Below are positions 1-9,300 of a stretch of 64,000 nt of DNA, one piece after another (position 1 is the first letter of the stretch; each line of letters begins with the position of its first letter). The position numbers and the translations under genes are program-made. Origin of the DNA: Streptomyces sp. Tu 3180 (lineage in GTDB: Bacteria > Actinomycetota > Actinomycetes > Streptomycetales > Streptomycetaceae); NCBI RefSeq assembly GCF_009852415.1, contig NZ_WOXS01000002.1, forward strand, positions 6,302,001 to 6,366,000, given 5' to 3'. The notes under the pieces were generated by a model, which was not told the DNA's origin, did no database searches, and was given only the letters and a program-made list of their open reading frames with translations.

Positions 1-1
1 G

Positions 2-1012
2 TGGAACCACGTGGTGGGCGTGTACGACGCCGACGCGGCCAAGCTGCTGCTCTACGTCAACGGCGTGCTGCGGGCCGAGACCGCCTACACGCACCGCTGG
101 TCGTCCGAGGGGCCGCTCAGCATCGGCGCCGGGCTCAACCCGGACGGCACGATGACCATGCCGGTCAAGGGCGACATCGACGACGTACGGCTCTACGACC
201 GGGCGGTCTCCGACGACGAGGTGCGCCAGCTCGTCAAGCAGAGGCCGCTGGTGAAGTCCCGCTGGCTGCTGGAGTCGGCCACGGGCGCGCCGGCCGCGTC
301 GCCGAACGCGGTCGCCGGCGGCCCCGCCCTCACCCTGGGCGGCCAGGCGTCCTTCACCCCCGGCTGGGTGGACGACAACGCGCTCGTCCTGGACGGCGTC
401 GACGACTACGCGGCCACCACCGGAGTCCCGGTGGACACCGGCGCCAGCTACACCGTCACCGCCTGGGCCCAGGCCGCGGCCGTGCCCGACCGGCAGGCGA
501 CGGTGATCAGCGCAGAGGGCGCCGCGAAGAGCGCCTTCGACGTCCGGTTCGTGCCGGGCGCCGATCCGGCGACGGACTCCGGCCGCTGGCGGATCGTGCT
601 GCCCGGCTCCGACTCCGCGACGGCGAGCACCGTGACGGTGGACAACCACCAGTTCTACAGCGCCACCGACTGGAACCACCTGGCGCTCGTCTACGACGGT
701 TTCGCCGACCAGGCGCGGCTCTACGTCAACGGACAGCTGGAGCAGGTCGCCTGCCTGGACACCGACTCGGACGGCACCCCGGACGACACCGGCTGCGCCG
801 AACGGGTCTCCTGGTCCGCCAACGTCGCCACGTACACCGCGACCAAGTCCCTGCAGCTGGGCCGCAGCAAGGTCGGCACCACCGCCGGTGACCACTGGGC
901 GGGCGCGATCGACGACGTGTGGACCTTCCAGGGCGCGCTGAGCGAGGCGCAGATCGGCCACCTGTCGCTGGGCATGCCGGGGTTCGCCACCGAGGTCCCG
1001 GGCTCGGACTGA
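2..1012 (+). CDS. LamG-like jelly-roll domain protein, 3' part
   Basis: The gene enters from the left edge, open in frame from base 2, and ends at TGA 1010-1012, so only the last 336 residues or so are visible. They hold two concanavalin A-like/laminin-G (LamG) sandwich units. Each has the signature of a ligand strand followed by 'LYVNG', and the first closes with 'DIDDVRLYDRAVS', typical of LamG domains in secreted actinobacterial proteins. There is no transmembrane anchor or catalytic motif in the visible part. It lies 156 bp upstream of an RHS-repeat toxin gene on the same strand. LamG proteins often precede RHS genes in Streptomyces, so a role in surface binding or delivery of that toxin is a reasonable inference. 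The N-terminus and signal peptide lie outside the window. Confidence 0.85.
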   Translation, partial: WNHVVGVYDADAAKLLLYVNGVLRAETAYTHRWSSEGPLSIGAGLNPDGTMTMPVKGDIDDVRLYDRAVSDDEVRQLVKQRPLVKSRWLLESATGAPAASPNAVAGGPALTLGGQASFTPGWVDDNALVLDGVDDYAATTGVPVDTGASYTVTAWAQAAAVPDRQATVISAEGAAKSAFDVRFVPGADPATDSGRWRIVLPGSDSATASTVTVDNHQFYSATDWNHLALVYDGFADQARLYVNGQLEQVACLDTDSDGTPDDTGCAERVSWSANVATYTATKSLQLGRSKVGTTAGDHWAGAIDDVWTFQGALSEAQIGHLSLGMPGFATEVPGSD

Positions 1013-1168
1013 CCGAACAGGCACCGGACCGCCGCTCAGCGAGGGCGCCCGGTGCGGCGGTGCGGGACGGGCCGTGCGCCCGTCCCGCCCGTGCACGTCA
1101 CTCGTCGCGGTCGCGCGGTCGATTCCGCGCGGCCACCGCGATCAGGAAACCAAGGGGAACGGAACACG

Positions 1169-4100
1169 ATGAGATTCACGCCAGCCGGGGGCCGAGCCGC
1201 CCGGTGGAGACGCCGGACGGCACAGGCCACCGGCGTCGTCATGATCGCCACACTGATCCAGGGGACCGTCGCCCCCGGCAGTTCGGTGGCCGCGCCGGAC
1301 GACGGCCGGGGCAGGCCGGCGCTGCCCAGGGCGGAGCGGCCCGTGGCCGGCTCCGACGCCGCCAAGGCCAAGGCCCGCACGGTGGACAAGGGTCCGCGCA
1401 CCCCGCGCTCCGTACCGAAGAACCGCTGGCCCGAAACCGGTTCGGGCAAGGTGACGCTCGCCGCCGCACCGGCCGGCCGGAAGGCGGCGGCACCGGTCCG
1501 GGCCGGCAGCCTGCCCGTCTCGCTGGGCCGGCCCGCCGGCTCCGCCGCCCGGACGTCCGCGAAGGACCGGGCCGCGACGGGCTCCGTGGGCGTGGAGCTG
1601 GCCGGCCGGCGCGAGGCCCGGCGGGCCGGCGTCGACGGACTGCTCGTCACCCTCTCCCCACGGGGCGGAAACTTCACCGGCGGCGCAGCCCAGGTGCGCG
1701 TCGACTACCGCGACATCGCCCAGGCGTACGGCGGCGGCTACGGCGCCCGGCTCACCCTGACGCAGCTGCCCGCCTGCGTCCTGAAGACGCCGGAGCGGGA
1801 CAAGTGCCGCACCCGGACACCGGTCGAGACCGTGAACGACACGGAGACGGGCACGCTCACCGCACCGTCCCTGAGCCTCGCCGCCGGACAGCGGACCGTG
1901 CTCGCCGCAGTGGCCGACGACACGGCCGCCACCGGCGACTACAAGGCGACCTCGCTCAGCCCCTCCGCGACCTGGCAGACCAACCTCAACACCGGTGACT
2001 TCACCTGGTCCTACGGCATGGGCGTCCCCGAGGTGCCCGGCGGGCTGAAGCCGAGCGTCGGCATCGGCTACTCCTCCGGCTCGGTCGACGGTCGCACCGG
2101 CGAGACCAACAACCAGTCCTCCTGGGTCGGCAGCGGCTTCGACCTGTGGCCGGGCTACATCGAGCGCCGCTACAAGCCGTGCGCCGACGACGGGGTCGAG
2201 AACAGCGACGGCTTCAAGCCCGGCGACCTGTGCTGGGGCTACGACAACGCCTTCCTCAGCTTCAACGGCAAGGGCGGCGAACTCGTCCCCGTCGGCAACG
2301 GCGAGTTCAAGCTCCGCCAGGACGACGGCACCCGCGTCACCCGGCTCACCTCCACCGACCGGGGCAACGGCGACGACAACGGCGAGTACTGGCGGCTGAC
2401 CGACCCCGACGGCGTCCGCTACTACTTCGGCTACCACCGGCTCCCCGGCTGGGCCGACGGCAAGAGGACCACCGGGTCGACCTGGACCGCCCCCGTGTTC
2501 GGCGACGACTCGGGCGAGCCGTGTCACGCGAGCGCCTTCGCCGACTCCTGGTGCCAGCAGGCCTGGCGCTGGAACCTCGACTACGTCGTCGACCCGCGGG
2601 ACAACGCGATCGCGTACTACTACACGCAGGAGAAGAACTCCTACGGACGCAACCTCAAGGCGGCCGACGACACCCGCTACACCCGCGGCGGCTACCTGAG
2701 CGAAATCCAGTACGGACTGAAGTCGTCGGCGATGTACAGCACCGCGGCACTCGCGAAGGTGACCTTCGCCAACGCCGAGCGCTGCCTGCCCGACGCGCAG
2801 ACCACCTGCTCGTCCATCGGCACGGACTCCGCGTACTGGTACGACACGCCCTGGGACCTCAACTGCGACGAGGGCGCCGACTGCGACGAGGGCCGCCTCT
2901 CCCCGTCCTTCTGGACCCGCAAGCGCCTCACCGAGGTGACCACGCAGGTCCTCGACGCGGCCGGTGCCTACCAGGAGGTCGACTCCTGGAAGCTGACCCA
3001 CCGCTGGGGCACGGCGGACATCGACTACCAGCTGCTGCTCGACTCCGTCCAGCACACCGGCCACACCGCCACGCCCGCGATCACCCTGCCGAAGACCACC
3101 TTCGGCTACACGCAGCTGGCGAACCGCCTGGACAAGACGGGCGACGGGTTCGCCCCGTTCATCAAGTCCCGGCTGTCCACGATCGCCGACGAGTACGGCG
3201 GCCAGCTCGACGTCGGCTACTCGGCGCCCGCCTGCGACTGGGCCGCGCTGCCCACTCCGGAGACGAACACCACGCGCTGCTTCCCGCAGCACATCGGCGG
3301 CAGCTCCACGGACGACCCCGAACGGCACTGGTTCAACAAGTACGTCGTCGAGTCCGTCACCGCCACCGACCGCACCGGCGGCGCCCCCGACCAGGTCACC
3401 CGGTACGAGTACCTCGGCCCGGCCGCCTGGCACTACGACGATGACGACGGCCTGACCAAGGAGAAGTCCAAGACCTGGTCCCAGTGGCGCGGCTACGGGC
3501 ACGTCCGCGTCAGGACCGGCGGCCAGGGCGGCGACACGGCCATGAAGACGCAGGCCGACACCTACTTCCTGCGCGGCATGGACGGCGACCGGCTGGCGCC
3601 CAGCGGCGGCACGAAGGACGTCAGCGTCACCCTCGGCGCGGGCGAGGGCGACCCGATCACCGACCATGAGGCATTCGCCGGCACCGCCTACAAGACGGTC
3701 ACCTTCTCCGGCAACGGCGGCAAGGTCCTGTCCAAGACGGTCAACCGGCCCTGGCGCCACGAGACCGCCCGCAAGGCCCGCGACTGGGGAACCGTCACCG
3801 CCAACTTCACCGGCATCGGGCACACCAAGTCGTGGACGTCCCTGGACGACGGCGAGGGTGCGTCCTGGCGCACCACGGCCGGCTCGTCGTCGTACGACAC
3901 CGTGGCCGGACGCGTCACCACGCTGGAGGACCTCGGCGACACCTCCACCGCGGCGGACGACCGCTGTACCCGCACGGTCTACGCCACCAACACCACCGCC
4001 AACATCCTCACTCTGCCCGCGCGCGTCGAGACGGTCGCCAAGGCCTGCGACGCCACCGTGGACCGCTCCAAGGACGTCATCTCCGACGTCCGCAACGCCT

Positions 4101-7100
4101 ACGACGGCGGGGCCTACGGCGCGGCCCCCACGAAGGGCGACGTCACGGCCACGGCGCTGCTGAAGAAGCACGACGGCACCACGGCCACCTACCTGGAGTC
4201 CGGCGCCACCTTCGACCCCTACGGGCGCGTGCTCACCAGCACCGACCTGACGGCCACCGTCACCGTGACGGGCTCGGCCGCCCCGGTGCGCACCGCTCGG
4301 ACGGACGGCCGCACCACCACCACGGTCCGCACCCCGGCCACCGGGTTCGTCACCAGGACTGTCGTGACCGGCCCGCCGGCCAAGCCCGGTGACGCCACCA
4401 CGTCCCTGGTGAACACCACCACCCACGGCGCGCGCGACCTGCCGTTGACCCAGACGGACGCCAACGGCAAGGTCACCACCTTCGCCTACGACGCCCTCGG
4501 CCGTTCCTCCAAGGTGTGGCTCGCCGACCGGCCGACCACCCTGACCCCCACCTACGCCTTCGACTACCTGGTCGACGAGGGCCGGCCGGTGGCCGTGGCC
4601 ACCACGGCGCTCGGCACCAACGGCAGCCAGGTCACGGCGTACAGCATCTACGACGGGTTCCTGCGCCAGCGGCAGACACAGAAGCCGGGACCGGACGGCG
4701 GACGCCTGCTGTCCGACGTCTTCTACGACGAACGCGGTCTTCCGGCGAAGACGTTCGAGACCTACTACGCCACCGGCGCGCCCTCCCGCACGGTGTTCGA
4801 GCCCGACAACGCGCTGGCGGTCGAGACCCAGATCCGCACCACGCACGACGGCCTGGGCCGCCCCACGCTCACCGAGACGATCGCCGGCAACGGCGACGGC
4901 GGCACGGTGGTGAGCACCACCCGCACGATCCACGGCGGCGACCGCACCACGGTCATCCCCCCGGTGGGCGGCACCGCGACCACCACGGTCACCGATGCCC
5001 GCGGTCAGACCACGGAGCTGCGCCAGCACCACGCACGGGCCGCCGAGGCCTCGTACGACACCACCCGCTACGGCTATACGCCTCGCGGTGAACTGAACAA
5101 GCTGACCGACCCGGCGGGCAACGTCTGGAGCTACACCTACGACCTGCTCGGCAACGTGACGTCGGCCGTCGACCCGGACAAGGGCAACAGCTCGACCGCC
5201 TACGACGACCGGGGCCAGGTCGTGTCCGTCTCCGACGACTCCGACACCGACCTGTACCACCTCTACGACGGTCTCGGCCGCCGGACCGAGCTGCGGGAGA
5301 ACAGCGCCACCGGCCCACTGCGCGCCAAGTGGGTCTACGACACGGTCAGCGGAGCCAAGGGCCACCTGGCCGAGTCCACCCGATACGTCGGCGGCAACGC
5401 TTACACCAGCAAGGTCGTCGCCTACGACCGGCTCTACAGGATCCAGCGCTCGACGGTGACGATCCCCACGAGCGAGGGAGCGCTCGCCGGCACCTACCTC
5501 ACCTCCACCGCGTACAACGTGGACGGCTCCGTGCGCACGACCGGCTTCCCCGCCGCCGGCGCCCTGCCCGCCCACACGGTCACGCACACCTACGAGGAGG
5601 GCACGCAGCGCCTGGCCGCCCTCGGCGTCAGCCAGGGCATCGACACCACCATCAGCTACAGCCTCACCGGCAAGCCGCTGCGGCAGGAGTTCTCCCACAA
5701 CGGCGGCAAGAAGACCTGGCTGACCAACACCTACGAGTGGGGCACGCAGCGCCTGGCCACCTCGAAGGTGGACCGGCAGGACGTGCCGGGCGTCGACCGG
5801 CACAACACCTACGGCTACGACCAGGCCGGCAACGTCCTGTCCGTGTCGGACGTCTCCCGTTCCGGCACCGACACGCAGTGCTTCGCCTACGACCACCTGC
5901 GCCGCATGAAGACGGCCTGGACCCAGGCCACGACCACCTGCGCCGTGGCCCCGAGCGCCCAGACGGTCGGCGGTCCCGCCCCGTACTGGCACTCCTACAC
6001 CTATGACAAGGTGGGCAACCGGGAGACGGAGACCCTGCACGACCTCTCCGGCGACCCGGCGAAGAACACCGTCCGCACCTACGACTACCCCGACCCGGGC
6101 GCGCCGCGTCCGCACGCCCTGTCCTCCGTGACCCAGACCGGGCCCGGCGGCACCGCACGCGACTCCTACGGCTACGACGCGGTCGGCAACACCGACACAC
6201 GCACGCTCGCCGGCACCACCCAGGACCTCGACTGGGACGCCGAGGGCCGTCTGGTGAAGGTGACCAAGCCGGTCGAGGGCAAGCCCGACGACGTCACCGA
6301 GTACGTCTACGACGCCTCCGGCAACCGGCTCATCGCCCGCACGTCCAAGGAGACCACCCTCTACCTCGGCTCCACCGAGGTCACCGTGGCCAAGGGCGGC
6401 ACCACCGCCAAGGCCACCCGCACCCTGGACCTCGGGAGCGGGCACCAGGCGGTGATCGACAACACCGGTGCGGTCTCCTTCACCCTCGCCGACCACCAGG
6501 GCTCGGGCCAGCTGGCGGTGAAGGCGTCCGACCAGCAGCTGACCCAGCGCCGCACGCTGCCCTTCGGCGGCGTCCGCGGCACCGAGCCGAGCACCTGGCC
6601 CGGCGTCCGGGGCTTCGTCGGCGGTCTGGACGACAGCGACACCACCGGGCTGCAGCACCTGGGCGCACGCGAGTACGACCCGGCGACCGGCCGGTTCCTC
6701 TCCGTCGACCCGCTGCTCGCCCCGGAGGACCCGCAGGCGCTCAACGGCTACGCCTACAGCAACAACAGCCCGGTCACCTTCAGCGACCCCGACGGAATGC
6801 GCTGCATCCACGGCGCGCCCGGCGGCGGCGCGGACGGCATCTGCGCGGGCGTGCCCGGCGACACCGACGGCGTCATCAACGGCACGTCCAACAACTGCCA
6901 GCGCACGGACGCCTGTTACGACACGGCCGTCCGGATGATCCGGCAGTCCAAGAAGAACGGCACCTACGGCGTGAAGCCGGTCGTGGTCCAGCCCAAGGGC
7001 GACTCGATCACGATCCAGGGCGTCTACGTCCCGACCCAGGCCGAGCTGGCGGAGAAGTTCCCGTACTACCACGAGAACCTGGACTACCAGCACAACCTCA

Positions 7101-8173
7101 ACAACTGGGTGCGGGCGAGGTGCACCGGCTTCCAGAACGCCGGCTCGGAGTTCTGCACCGCCGTGGGCAAGCTCGGCTGGTTCGGTGACCAGAACGGCCC
7201 CGGCATCCTGGAGGTCCTGGGCATCGACGACTACGTCGGCTGCGCCAAGGGCACCGGCGGCGCCTGCAAGGCGGCGGCGGCCGACGCGGCGGTGGCGCTC
7301 GGCACCGGTCTGCTCGGCAAGGGTGCCAAGATCGTCTTCAAGGGCTTCAAGGCGGCCTTCAAGAAGGGCGACTCCGTTCCCATCGAGTGTCTGGTGGGAG
7401 GCGGCCGGCACAGCTTCACCCCCGGCACGCTCGTCCTCATGGCCGACGGCTCCACCAAGCCGATCGAGGACGTCCGGATCGGTGACGAGATCGTGGTCAC
7501 CGACCCGGAGACCGGCCGCACGACCATCCGGAAGGTCGTCGCCACCATCGTGACCGAGGACGACAAGCACTTCGTCGACCTCACGGTCTCCCGCAAGGGC
7601 GCCCCCGCCGCGGAGCCGCTGACCTCCACGACGACGCACCCGTTCTGGTCCCCTTCCGAGGGCGCCTGGCTGTACGCCGGTGAACTCGAGCCGGGCATGA
7701 CGCTGCGCACGGCCGACGGCGGCACGGCCGAGGTGACGAAGACCCACGAGTACCGCAGGCTCCAGCGCACGCACGACCTCACCGTCGACGGCATCCACAC
7801 CTACTATGTGATGGCGGGCGAGACCCCGGTTCTGGTGCACAACGCGGGTGGATTCCTCGCGCGTGGGTCGAAGGATCCGCTGAGCTTCGGAAGCAACTAC
7901 ACCGGGCGGGTCGACCGGTTCGACATCGGCGGTACGTCGGACTTCGAGATCCACGTGTACCACCGCGGAAAGGAAATCGGAATCTTCGGCAGTGACGGAT
8001 GGTTCTCGAAGCACGGAAAGAGCGCCGACGTCGTCGTCCCGAACGATGTCTACAACAACCTGAAGGGTCTGGCCGTGGGCGAACTGCGAAGGGACGGCCG
8101 CATCGGTCCCAAGGGCACGGAGAACATCAAGGGCGACAACTGGAAGCGTCCGCGCATCACCGGGGGTTGCTGA
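1169..8173 (+). CDS. Secreted RHS/YD-repeat polymorphic toxin with pretoxin HINT domain
   Basis: A 2334-aa protein. ATG 1169 is chosen because AAGGGG lies about 10 nt upstream and a Sec-type signal peptide follows (RWRRR, then a hydrophobic stretch ending near 'SSVAA'). Residues 270-1050 resemble the SpvB/Tc-like N-terminal shell. From about 1090 to 1820 come many YD/RHS repeats of the 'YDALGR', 'YDLLGNVTSAVD' type. The RHS core-closing motif (GAREYDPATGRFLSVDP...NSPVTFSDPDG) is near 1825-1875. Residues 2071-2228 are a pretoxin HINT domain with a Cys before 'SFTPGTLVLMADG', a 'TTTHPFW' motif and the terminal 'VLVHN' processing site. The last ~105 residues are the toxin payload (contains 'EIHVYHRGKEIGIFG' and 'KGDNWKRPRITGGC'). 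I do not recognise its catalytic class. The stop overlaps the start of the putative immunity gene. Confidence 0.93.
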   Translation: MRFTPAGGRAARWRRRTAQATGVVMIATLIQGTVAPGSSVAAPDDGRGRPALPRAERPVAGSDAAKAKARTVDKGPRTPRSVPKNRWPETGSGKVTLAAAPAGRKAAAPVRAGSLPVSLGRPAGSAARTSAKDRAATGSVGVELAGRREARRAGVDGLLVTLSPRGGNFTGGAAQVRVDYRDIAQAYGGGYGARLTLTQLPACVLKTPERDKCRTRTPVETVNDTETGTLTAPSLSLAAGQRTVLAAVADDTAATGDYKATSLSPSATWQTNLNTGDFTWSYGMGVPEVPGGLKPSVGIGYSSGSVDGRTGETNNQSSWVGSGFDLWPGYIERRYKPCADDGVENSDGFKPGDLCWGYDNAFLSFNGKGGELVPVGNGEFKLRQDDGTRVTRLTSTDRGNGDDNGEYWRLTDPDGVRYYFGYHRLPGWADGKRTTGSTWTAPVFGDDSGEPCHASAFADSWCQQAWRWNLDYVVDPRDNAIAYYYTQEKNSYGRNLKAADDTRYTRGGYLSEIQYGLKSSAMYSTAALAKVTFANAERCLPDAQTTCSSIGTDSAYWYDTPWDLNCDEGADCDEGRLSPSFWTRKRLTEVTTQVLDAAGAYQEVDSWKLTHRWGTADIDYQLLLDSVQHTGHTATPAITLPKTTFGYTQLANRLDKTGDGFAPFIKSRLSTIADEYGGQLDVGYSAPACDWAALPTPETNTTRCFPQHIGGSSTDDPERHWFNKYVVESVTATDRTGGAPDQVTRYEYLGPAAWHYDDDDGLTKEKSKTWSQWRGYGHVRVRTGGQGGDTAMKTQADTYFLRGMDGDRLAPSGGTKDVSVTLGAGEGDPITDHEAFAGTAYKTVTFSGNGGKVLSKTVNRPWRHETARKARDWGTVTANFTGIGHTKSWTSLDDGEGASWRTTAGSSSYDTVAGRVTTLEDLGDTSTAADDRCTRTVYATNTTANILTLPARVETVAKACDATVDRSKDVISDVRNAYDGGAYGAAPTKGDVTATALLKKHDGTTATYLESGATFDPYGRVLTSTDLTATVTVTGSAAPVRTARTDGRTTTTVRTPATGFVTRTVVTGPPAKPGDATTSLVNTTTHGARDLPLTQTDANGKVTTFAYDALGRSSKVWLADRPTTLTPTYAFDYLVDEGRPVAVATTALGTNGSQVTAYSIYDGFLRQRQTQKPGPDGGRLLSDVFYDERGLPAKTFETYYATGAPSRTVFEPDNALAVETQIRTTHDGLGRPTLTETIAGNGDGGTVVSTTRTIHGGDRTTVIPPVGGTATTTVTDARGQTTELRQHHARAAEASYDTTRYGYTPRGELNKLTDPAGNVWSYTYDLLGNVTSAVDPDKGNSSTAYDDRGQVVSVSDDSDTDLYHLYDGLGRRTELRENSATGPLRAKWVYDTVSGAKGHLAESTRYVGGNAYTSKVVAYDRLYRIQRSTVTIPTSEGALAGTYLTSTAYNVDGSVRTTGFPAAGALPAHTVTHTYEEGTQRLAALGVSQGIDTTISYSLTGKPLRQEFSHNGGKKTWLTNTYEWGTQRLATSKVDRQDVPGVDRHNTYGYDQAGNVLSVSDVSRSGTDTQCFAYDHLRRMKTAWTQATTTCAVAPSAQTVGGPAPYWHSYTYDKVGNRETETLHDLSGDPAKNTVRTYDYPDPGAPRPHALSSVTQTGPGGTARDSYGYDAVGNTDTRTLAGTTQDLDWDAEGRLVKVTKPVEGKPDDVTEYVYDASGNRLIARTSKETTLYLGSTEVTVAKGGTTAKATRTLDLGSGHQAVIDNTGAVSFTLADHQGSGQLAVKASDQQLTQRRTLPFGGVRGTEPSTWPGVRGFVGGLDDSDTTGLQHLGAREYDPATGRFLSVDPLLAPEDPQALNGYAYSNNSPVTFSDPDGMRCIHGAPGGGADGICAGVPGDTDGVINGTSNNCQRTDACYDTAVRMIRQSKKNGTYGVKPVVVQPKGDSITIQGVYVPTQAELAEKFPYYHENLDYQHNLNNWVRARCTGFQNAGSEFCTAVGKLGWFGDQNGPGILEVLGIDDYVGCAKGTGGACKAAAADAAVALGTGLLGKGAKIVFKGFKAAFKKGDSVPIECLVGGGRHSFTPGTLVLMADGSTKPIEDVRIGDEIVVTDPETGRTTIRKVVATIVTEDDKHFVDLTVSRKGAPAAEPLTSTTTHPFWSPSEGAWLYAGELEPGMTLRTADGGTAEVTKTHEYRRLQRTHDLTVDGIHTYYVMAGETPVLVHNAGGFLARGSKDPLSFGSNYTGRVDRFDIGGTSDFEIHVYHRGKEIGIFGSDGWFSKHGKSADVVVPNDVYNNLKGLAVGELRRDGRIGPKGTENIKGDNWKRPRITGGC

Positions 8174-8629
8174 TGCAGTACGTTCGGGTGGAGCCGCTCG
8201 CGGACCGGTACGGGTACCACCTGGATCCGCAGGCGTACCTCGAGGTCCTGCCGCGGCTCGCCGGGGAGCTTCCCGCCGGGGCGGCCCGCGTTCGCCACGG
8301 ACTCCGGTCATTACGACTTCCGGGACTCCCGGTGCGTCAAGGATCTGGAACTGGGCAGGGCGACCCTCGCCGACGACCAGGGGGAGATCTCCCTCGAACT
8401 GCTGCTGACTCCGAACGAGTGGAAGCACGAGAGCGGTCTGCGCATCCGGTATGCGCAGGTCCAGTCCTTCCGCGTGGACGCGGCGGAATCGGACGGCACC
8501 CTGCCGAGACTGGGTGACCTGCAGCTGGACGAAGTGCTTCCGCACCCGTCGGGCATGACCCATGAGATCGCGTTCACGTCCGGCTCGATCTTCGTCGTCG
8601 CCGCGGATCTCGTGGCGGCGTGGGAGTGA
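8173..8629 (+). pseudogene. RHS immunity protein gene, frameshifted
   Basis: ATG 8173 overlaps the toxin stop (TGATG), the usual toxin-immunity coupling. The first ~39 codons (MQYVRVEPLADRYGYHL...) run in one frame. At about 8288-8291 the coding signal moves to the next frame, which reads 'FATDSGHYDFRDSRCVKD' and continues to TGA 8627-8629, ending 'IFVVAADLVAAWE'. Read with one base skipped (or two restored) the product is ~151 aa with uniform composition, as expected for an immunity protein. I do not recognise its family. A broken immunity gene beside an intact toxin is biologically odd, so a sequencing error in GCGGCCCGCGTTCGCC is as likely as genuine inactivation. Programmed frameshifting is a weaker option. 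Confidence 0.75.
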
Positions 8630-8650
8630 CGGCCGCTTCCTGACGGACGA

Positions 8651-8687
8651 GGAACCCCCGGAGGAGCCGGCTCCTCCGGGGGTTTCC
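8651..8687 (+). terminator. Perfect-palindrome terminator after the toxin-immunity pair
   Basis: The arms AACCCCCGGAGGAGCC and GGCTCCTCCGGGGGTT are perfect reverse complements with no spacer, followed by TTTCC. The hairpin lies 22 bp after the immunity stop. Confidence 0.85.
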
Positions 8688-8697
8688 GAACGGTCGC

Positions 8698-8862
8698 CTC
8701 GCGGTGGGCGGCGCCGTGGGAACGCGGCTTGTCGGTGACGACCACCCGCGGCGACGCACGCGTCTTCGTCAGCGGACGGTGGAAGGAACGCCGGGCGGCG
8801 GCCTCGTCCCGCCGGTTCCGCACGAGGACGTCCAGGACGTCGCCGTCGGTGTCGACCACCTC
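8698..8862 (-). pseudogene. IS6-like transposase fragment (DDE domain remnant)
   Basis: Read on the minus strand, ~55 codons give 'VVDTDGDVLDVLVRNRRD' followed by 'SFHRPLTKTRASP' and 'RVVVTDKPRSHGAAHRE'. This matches the conserved core of IS6/DDE-type transposases (D-x-DGxVLDxLVQxRR, then VTDKLRSYGAAxRE), with a retained Asp in each motif. Everything N- and C-terminal is missing, and neither terminal inverted repeats nor a target duplication was found. It is a dead scar of an insertion sequence directly behind the RHS locus, a place where such elements and toxin cassettes often recombine. Confidence 0.75.
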
Positions 8863-8882
8863 ACGGAACGACCTCCCGGCTG

Positions 8883-9120
8883 CGGGCGCCGGCCCAGGAG
8901 CGGTGCGGGGAACTCCTGGCCTGGGCCCGGGAGCAGAGAAACTCCCCGGCGCCGGGCCACCGCGCCAGGAGACCTTCCGGGCGACGGGGACCGCGTCCTG
9001 GTCATCACCTGGCGGGACGTGCCGTACGACGCCGGTCTCCCACAACTTTCGGAACTGCGGAGAGAGTTGGTGACGCGGGCGGTGCACCGGTGGCGGTTCG
9101 AGTCGGTGGGGCGGGACTGA
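8883..9120 (+). pseudogene. Possible decayed gene of unknown family
   Basis: Two short stretches look protein-like but lie in different frames. The first, 8883-8966, reads 'ERCGELLAWAREQRNSP'. The second, about 8968-9120, reads 'GDRVLVITWRDVPYDAGL' and 'ELRRELVTRAVHRWRF' before a TGA. Neither has a convincing start or ribosome binding site, and I recognise no family. They may be two halves of one frameshifted gene caught between the transposase scar and the glycosylation cassette. Confidence 0.25.
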
Positions 9121-9285
9121 GGCCGGATCTTCGCGGCTGTTTCGGCGACGGGGCGGCGTGGATTGCGTCAGTGAACAGGCCGCGCTTGCGGTACTCGGCG
9201 CTCCCGCACACCGGATGTACCGCCCCGCCAGATGTTCGAATGATGGATGCCGTCGGGTGTTCGCCTCGCGTTCAGTGAGTTTCCC

Positions 9286-9300
9286 TAGCGTCGCCGCATG
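9286..9300 (+). promoter_or_regulatory. Possible -10 element for a leaderless transcript
   Basis: TAGCGT at 9286-9291 lies seven bases before the ATG of the GT2 gene, and no Shine-Dalgarno sequence precedes that ATG. A start of transcription at or next to the A of the ATG would give a leaderless message, which is common in Streptomyces. The -35 is weak (TTCGCC-like). Confidence 0.35.

Noticed and set aside
1142..8563. A 2473-codon open frame antisense to the RHS gene
   Set aside because: GC-rich third positions leave the opposite strand open. The antisense product is Val/Gly/Arg-rich with no domain, whereas the plus strand shows clear RHS, HINT and signal features.
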